Shown: one piece after another, positions 52,132-56,907 of the stretch
Numbering within the stretch: the stretch's first letter is position 1
Layout: each line of letters opens with the position of its first letter
Source of the DNA: Phycisphaerae bacterium
GTDB lineage: Bacteria > Planctomycetota > Phycisphaerae > Phycisphaerales > SM1A02
NCBI GenBank assembly: GCA_002709755.1
Contig: PAQN01000048.1
Location: 32,646 to 89,552, forward strand
DNA length: 56,907 nucleotides
Direction of reading: 5' to 3'
Made by a program: the position numbers and the translations under genes
The notes under the pieces: model-generated
The model's input: only the letters and a program-made list of their open reading frames with translations
Told to the model about the DNA's origin: nothing
Database searches by the model: none

Positions 52132-54248
52132 TGACCGGATCATTTCGAATCGGGGCGCTGATCGCCTCGACATGCCTCATCGCGTCGTGCACGACGCCGC
52201 TGCCGAGGCTCGAACCGTACTCGGCTTCGCATTCGATGGAATCGGAACAGACCGTCTCGCGTGATGAACTGGTGTCCACCGGGAATCTCGAGGAGACGAT
52301 CGAATCCCTCCTTAAGAACCCGGACCCCGACGTGCGAAGGCATGCCGTTCACGTCGTGCGGATGCTCGACGACCTCGAAGATGAACGAAGATCCGCGATC
52401 CTGGAGATCATGAGGAACGAATCGGATGACCTGGAGATCGCCTCCAGGTGGGCTTCGGAGGGCGATGAAGAGGACAGGATCCAGGGAGTTCCGAATCCCG
52501 TCGAGATGCGGGACCGTTTCATCTCGGAAGCGATCGAAGCGGAACGATCTGGTGAGCTCGCGAAAGCGAACAGACTCGCATCCGTGGCGATGTCGATGGA
52601 ACTGATCGTCGAGGATGACGCGATCATGGACCGTGTGATGGAAAGACCATTGAGGATCTCGGCACGGAACACAGATCGAATGAAGAACATTCGAATGGTC
52701 GATCCCCGTATCGCGATGACCATGTCGGATTCCGAGTTCTTCGATGATTTCGAACCCGGAAACGAATCTCCGTCGGAACACAGATGGCGAACGGAGGAGG
52801 AATCGAGACATCGTGTCATGAACACCAGAAGGGTGATCGAATATCTCGATGATCTTCACGTCGATGAAATCGACCGTTCCATCGTCCATGAGTCCGGACT
52901 CGACGAAATCGTTCTGGTGACGAGGAAACTGATCGATGAGGGGCATCCCATTCCCGGGAAATACCTCGAAGCCATCGAAAGTGAACGATCGAGATGCGGG
53001 GAAAGGAGAACACTTGATCTTCTGCTCGATCTGGAAATGGCGCAAACCGAGCTTGCGGAGGGAACGCTGCCTCCGTCGTTCTCGATGAGGGTCTTCGGAG
53101 ACGGCGCGGCATCCGCTCTCGACGGACAGACTTCCGTCATCTGGCCGGGGGAGTTCGAGCAGTACACCAAGGCGGTTGGACGGGGATACCGAGGAATAGG
53201 CGTCCGGATCGAGGAGGAGATCGACGGAACGGTCGTCCTGAGGCCGACGAACGGTGGTCCGGCCAGGCAGTCGGGGATCAGGAATGGTGACATTCTGTTG
53301 GAGGTCGATGGTCGGGACATCGAGGAGATCGGCGCACGAGGACTCTCAGAGGTGATCGACAACGAGGGAAGAGAATGGATCGAGCTGCTGGTCGAACATG
53401 ATGACGGGGTCAGGGAGACGGTGAGGATCCGAATCGGTCCGGTCGTCAACGTGAACATCACCGGATGGAGACAGACCGGTCTGCTGCAGGATGGTCGGCC
53501 GACCTGGTGGTGGTTGGCGGATGATCGAAGACGGATCGGTTATCTGAGATTGGAACGTTTCTTCTCCGGTGGCGCCCATGCGGTTCGAACCGCTCTTCAG
53601 GAAGCGCAGAAGCAGGCGCTTTCCTGCGGGGGTCGTCTCGAGGGTCTGGTGCTGGATCTTCGATCCAACCCCGGCGGACAGGTGTTCGTCGCGGAGGAGA
53701 TCATCAATCTCTTCATGGGTGACGGTCCTGTCTTTCGCTCGATCGGTCGAGGCGGGGTCATGGAGACTGAATACGCTGATGAAAACCACTCGGAACTCGA
53801 AGGCATTCCCCTCGTGATTCTGGTCGACGAACTCTCTGCGAGCGCCTCGGAGGTCGTGGCGGGACAGCTCAAGATGAATGGAAAGGCCATCGTGCTCGGG
53901 GAGAGAACCTTCGGGAAGGGATCGATTCAAGGACTGATCCCCGCATCATCACCCGATTGTCTTGTCCGTGTCACGATCGGTTGGTATCAACTTCCGGTCG
54001 GTGGGGAATCACGGGGCGAATGGAGATTCGTGGATCGTGACATCTCACCGGGAGACTGGGGCGTGCAACCGGACATTCGAATCGCGGCCTCCGCGGAACA
54101 GACCCGGAGAATGATCGAAGCTCGATCGATGTGGCACTCGGGAGTCGGACTGGATGTGAGAATCGAAGATCACACCGAGGTGGAGGATCCGTCGGTGGAG
54201 CTTGCTCTGGGTCTGCTCATCGCATGGATCAACCGAATCGATCATTGA
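52128..54248 (+). CDS. HEAT-PDZ-S41 serine protease lipoprotein (C-terminal processing peptidase type)
   Basis: A membrane-tethered protease that trims exported proteins. The product is about 706 aa. The N-terminus (RIGALIASTCLIASC) is a lipoprotein signal. The next region contains a HEAT-like repeat (LLKNPDPDVRRHAVHVVRML near 50-70) and an uncharacterised helical part. A PDZ domain lies at about 350-445 (GIGVRIEEEIDGTVVL to IRIG) and the S41 core after it: LDLRSNPGGQV, the nucleophile Ser in SASASEVVAGQLK (near 570) and the general-base Lys in FGKGSIQG (near 597). The start is the ATG that overlaps the DCC stop. It is convergent with the haem dehydrogenase gene. Confidence 0.86.
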   Translation: MMTGSFRIGALIASTCLIASCTTPLPRLEPYSASHSMESEQTVSRDELVSTGNLEETIESLLKNPDPDVRRHAVHVVRMLDDLEDERRSAILEIMRNESDDLEIASRWASEGDEEDRIQGVPNPVEMRDRFISEAIEAERSGELAKANRLASVAMSMELIVEDDAIMDRVMERPLRISARNTDRMKNIRMVDPRIAMTMSDSEFFDDFEPGNESPSEHRWRTEEESRHRVMNTRRVIEYLDDLHVDEIDRSIVHESGLDEIVLVTRKLIDEGHPIPGKYLEAIESERSRCGERRTLDLLLDLEMAQTELAEGTLPPSFSMRVFGDGAASALDGQTSVIWPGEFEQYTKAVGRGYRGIGVRIEEEIDGTVVLRPTNGGPARQSGIRNGDILLEVDGRDIEEIGARGLSEVIDNEGREWIELLVEHDDGVRETVRIRIGPVVNVNITGWRQTGLLQDGRPTWWWLADDRRRIGYLRLERFFSGGAHAVRTALQEAQKQALSCGGRLEGLVLDLRSNPGGQVFVAEEIINLFMGDGPVFRSIGRGGVMETEYADENHSELEGIPLVILVDELSASASEVVAGQLKMNGKAIVLGERTFGKGSIQGLIPASSPDCLVRVTIGWYQLPVGGESRGEWRFVDRDISPGDWGVQPDIRIAASAEQTRRMIEARSMWHSGVGLDVRIEDHTEVEDPSVELALGLLIAWINRIDH

Positions 54249-54251
54249 GGC

Positions 54252-54268
54252 GACACTCTCAGGGTGTC
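54252..54268. terminator. Hairpin between convergent S41 and haem-dehydrogenase genes
   Basis: A seven-base stem (GACACTC / GGGTGTC, one G-T pair) with a three-base loop spans the 10-base gap between the two stops. There is no T run; it could act weakly in both directions. Confidence 0.35.
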
Positions 54269-56802
54269 AGATCCTCGGCACGCAGGGGTCCTTGCCGTCC
54301 ACGAGTCGATTCCCGGACCTCGGAGACCATGGAAGGTGTGATCGGGGCGGACTGGTTTCCCCAGGCATGACGAACGTAGGTCAGCACCGCGGCGATGTCC
54401 TCGTCAGATCCAAGTTGAACTGGAGGCATGGATTGGCGGTAACGGAGACCGCGAACCATGATCGGTCCCTCGAGTCCGTGAAGCACGATCGAGATCAGTC
54501 TCGAGGGATCTCCAAGAACATATTCACTGTCCGCGAGGGGGGGATACACCGGATAGAGCCCGCGACCATCCCCTTGATGACATGAAAGACAGTTCACGTA
54601 GAGACGTCTGCCCCGGGCGAGAACGGAATCGGGATCATTGAAATCAACGGCTTTCTGCATGTCGCTCCGGAGGTACCCGACTCGCTGGGGCCAGATCAGG
54701 TGTTCATCGACCGATCGAGCCCTCATGACCGTCGGTGAAGGAGGTTCGGCGAGCAGTTCGGGCCACCCCGGAGGTGGTCGGGTGATCTCGACCTTTCTTG
54801 GGGTTTCAGATCCAAGAGACATCCTGGAGGCGAAACGATCGATGACGACACGTCTCTGCCAGAGCCGCTCACCTGAGGAAATCGCGGCGAAGGCAAGCAT
54901 CTCGGCGGTTCGACCGGGGTCTCGACTGCGAAGCACCTGGTCGACGGCATCCTGAAGCAGGGCCCTGTTCGTGGGCGTGCGTTCAAGGAGAAGGTCACCC
55001 CGGGAGATCCGATCGAGAAGTTCGAGCTGACGACCATCGAGAGACGATCCGATCGCGGAACGCATTCGAGGTGAGTCCGGATCCATGGAGAATCCGTCCG
55101 AGAGAACCTCGAGAACCTCCGGATCATCGACGGCTCCCACGGAAAGGATCGCCTGGACACGGACATCATGGTCGGAGTCCCTCAATGAACTCCGACAGAG
55201 TTCGATCAGATCCCGGTCATCGAGCGCTGATTCGGAGATGCGAAGAGCCGTTCGCCGGACCATCGGATCGGAATCGGACATCGAGGCGTGAATGTCATCC
55301 GGATTGACGACACCAAGTCTGTGAAGCGTCCACAAACCGCGAATTCGATCTTTCACCCCGGGGGATCCGGAGATGATGTTTCGAATGGCCTCCGCGGACG
55401 AGATGGATCCTCTTTCGATCAGAAGACGTTGCGCGTTGTCGGCGATGACTCCATTGCCATCGAAAAGGTGGGTGACGAGTTCCTCGTCATCAAGAGCCGT
55501 GAGATCGATGACCGGACGAACCTCCCCGTCCTCGGGAACGACCCTCCAGATTCTTCCGAGCGATGCCGGTCTTTCGAGGCCGCGAGATTCGATCTGACGT
55601 CTCAGAAAGGTCGTCATGTAGATTCTGTGCTGGATGATTCCTCGATACATGTCGCATATGTAGAGAGCCCCATCCGGACCGGTCATGGTCTGCACCGGTC
55701 GGAATCGTTCATCACTGGATGTGAGGAACTCGATCGGATCATCGACGGGATTCGCGACGATGGTGCCATCGTCGCGTTCGGTGATGTCGAACCTCTTGAT
55801 GAGGTTTCCCGCGACTTCACAGACGAAGATGTCGCCGTGGACATCCTTTCCAAGAAGATCATCGCGATAGACTCCGGGACCACAGGCTCCGGTGAAGGAC
55901 GTCAGTCGACCGGAATCATCCAGAACGTTTCTCTGATACCCGCGATTGACGCCGGGTGTGCGCATGACCGGACGGACTCGTCTGCTGGAAGCGACGGCGA
56001 CACCGACTCCACTGAATCCATCCTGATGTTCGTTTCGCGCTGCATAGTGCTTGGGGATGAGATCGACGAGAAGTGGTTCGGAATTGGGTGAGTACCAACA
56101 CCGACCCATGTCATCGATCGCGACGCCCCATTGTCCATGAGGACGCACCTGCTGCATGTGGATCGCACGCGCCTGGTCGGAGATGCGATATCGAAAAGGG
56201 TGTTGCGAACACTCCAACCATCCATCGATCCCCCAGGCCAGACCATTGCCCGCATGCTCAGGATTCTCGATGCCGCCGAATCCCGATGCCAGGACATGGG
56301 CCTCATCGGCCCTGAGATCTCCATCGAGATCACGAGCGTGGACGAGGTGCGGGGGTTCGACGAAGAGAATCCCATCGTGAGTGGGGGTGATCGCCCGGGG
56401 AAGAACCAGATTCTCGAGAAACGCCACCGATCTGTCCATGCGTCCGTCGTGGTCGTCATCGATAAGAACGACGATTCTGCCGACGGGGCGCGTCTCGTCG
56501 CTCCCATCGATGTCGTTCATGTATCCACGCATCTCGACGACCCAGAGACGACCTGAAGCATCGAAACACATCGCGACCGGATCCTCGACCAGTGGTTCGC
56601 ACGCGACCAGTTCAATCTTGAAGCCGGGAGGGAGCCTGAATGATTCAAGCTCCTCTTGAGCGGTTCTGGCCGGTGAAGGGGGGCGATCGAATGATTCCGG
56701 AAGTGCGGGTTGATCCTCACCCCGGCGATCACCCTGTTGTGCATGCGTCGTCGTGGACAGTGCGAGAACGAGCGATGTTGTGAAGGTGACGTATCCGCGC
56801 AT
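54259..56802 (-). CDS. PVC-type membrane-bound dehydrogenase with HEAT repeats and cytochrome c domain
   Basis: A large exported haem protein characteristic of Planctomycetota and Verrucomicrobia, thought to oxidise a sugar or other organic substrate and pass electrons to a c-type cytochrome. The product is 847 aa. A signal peptide ends near residue 21 (THAQQ). The N-terminal beta-propeller (about 45-420) starts with FKIELVACEPLVEDPVAMCFDASGRLWVVEMRGY in its first blade (described by position) and contains the GPDGALYICDMYRG motif. HEAT repeats run from about 440 to 640. A single CxxCH in NCLSCHQGDGRG (about 735-746) binds haem c, and the distal Met may be in RQSMPPV. The substrate is not known. 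It is convergent with the S41 gene. Confidence 0.9.
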   Translation of the reverse strand: MRGYVTFTTSLVLALSTTTHAQQGDRRGEDQPALPESFDRPPSPARTAQEELESFRLPPGFKIELVACEPLVEDPVAMCFDASGRLWVVEMRGYMNDIDGSDETRPVGRIVVLIDDDHDGRMDRSVAFLENLVLPRAITPTHDGILFVEPPHLVHARDLDGDLRADEAHVLASGFGGIENPEHAGNGLAWGIDGWLECSQHPFRYRISDQARAIHMQQVRPHGQWGVAIDDMGRCWYSPNSEPLLVDLIPKHYAARNEHQDGFSGVGVAVASSRRVRPVMRTPGVNRGYQRNVLDDSGRLTSFTGACGPGVYRDDLLGKDVHGDIFVCEVAGNLIKRFDITERDDGTIVANPVDDPIEFLTSSDERFRPVQTMTGPDGALYICDMYRGIIQHRIYMTTFLRRQIESRGLERPASLGRIWRVVPEDGEVRPVIDLTALDDEELVTHLFDGNGVIADNAQRLLIERGSISSAEAIRNIISGSPGVKDRIRGLWTLHRLGVVNPDDIHASMSDSDPMVRRTALRISESALDDRDLIELCRSSLRDSDHDVRVQAILSVGAVDDPEVLEVLSDGFSMDPDSPRMRSAIGSSLDGRQLELLDRISRGDLLLERTPTNRALLQDAVDQVLRSRDPGRTAEMLAFAAISSGERLWQRRVVIDRFASRMSLGSETPRKVEITRPPPGWPELLAEPPSPTVMRARSVDEHLIWPQRVGYLRSDMQKAVDFNDPDSVLARGRRLYVNCLSCHQGDGRGLYPVYPPLADSEYVLGDPSRLISIVLHGLEGPIMVRGLRYRQSMPPVQLGSDEDIAAVLTYVRHAWGNQSAPITPSMVSEVRESTRGRQGPLRAEDLTP

Positions 56803-56907
56803 TATTCGATTCTAAAGGAGCATCTCATGTGCATGCATGCCGAAAACGATGAATCATGAAGACTTCATGTCGAGTTATCCTGAAGGCATGAATAAAACAC
56901 TTTCAAC

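Overview
The window looks like a chromosomal segment of a planctomycete, most likely a marine member of the Phycisphaerae. The signs are a PVC-type haem-binding dehydrogenase with HEAT repeats, a kelch-domain/sodium-symporter fusion, an exosortase with PEP-CTERM-like substrates, a dockerin-like secreted beta-helix protein, many lipoproteins and exported enzymes, moderate to high GC, and frequent GTG starts in tightly overlapping genes. I saw no insertion sequence, phage gene, CRISPR array, tRNA or rRNA. The taxonomic placement is inferred from gene content only.

Region 1 (1-14200) is mixed housekeeping and accessory metabolism. It holds parB with a perfect parS-type palindrome just upstream and two near-parS sites inside the gene, but no parA. 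Next come a secreted PhoD-like phosphoesterase and an overlapping minus-strand operon of LOG-like, YtoQ and nitrilase-family genes. Divergent from it are an MBL/rhodanese sulfur-handling enzyme, a GH38 alpha-mannosidase, a small unknown protein, a chagasin-type protease inhibitor lipoprotein and a DHA2 drug exporter.

Region 2 (14258-40228) is one large cell-surface polysaccharide and protein-sorting locus. It encodes a PAPS-dependent sulfotransferase, two flippases, an O-acetyltransferase, an asparagine-synthase-like amidotransferase, a GT4 glycosyltransferase, a polysaccharide deacetylase, an O-antigen ligase/polymerase-like protein and a PEP-CTERM protein with its own leader and terminator. 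These are followed by an Alg14/Alg13 pair, a degenerate sugar nucleotidyltransferase, an exosortase, EpsI, a Wzz/BY-kinase-like protein, a polyprenyl-phosphate sugar transferase, a very large TPR protein and rfbACDB for dTDP-L-rhamnose. From 26280 to 40228 the genes abut or overlap and look like one transcription unit. The likely overall job is to build, modify and export an extracellular polysaccharide and to anchor or release PEP-CTERM proteins at the surface.

Region 3 (40238-48149, minus strand) starts with a large secreted beta-helix protein carrying a dockerin-like repeat and an acidic linker. Then comes a sulfate module read CysQ - SLC13 permease - Sat - CysC. This set imports sulfate, makes PAPS and clears PAP, with no PAPS or sulfite reductase in the window. 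Together with the sulfotransferase of region 2 it suggests sulfation of the exopolysaccharide rather than cysteine synthesis.

Region 4 (48299-56907) contains the kelch/SSS fusion and, divergently, a short cobalamin riboswitch with a recognisable L5-L13 kissing-loop pair in front of a small secreted Trp/Tyr-rich protein. It continues with a DCC thiol-disulfide oxidoreductase, a HEAT-PDZ-S41 protease lipoprotein and the PVC-type haem dehydrogenase. The riboswitch and its unrecognised target, and the exosortase/EPS/sulfation ensemble, are the most interesting parts.
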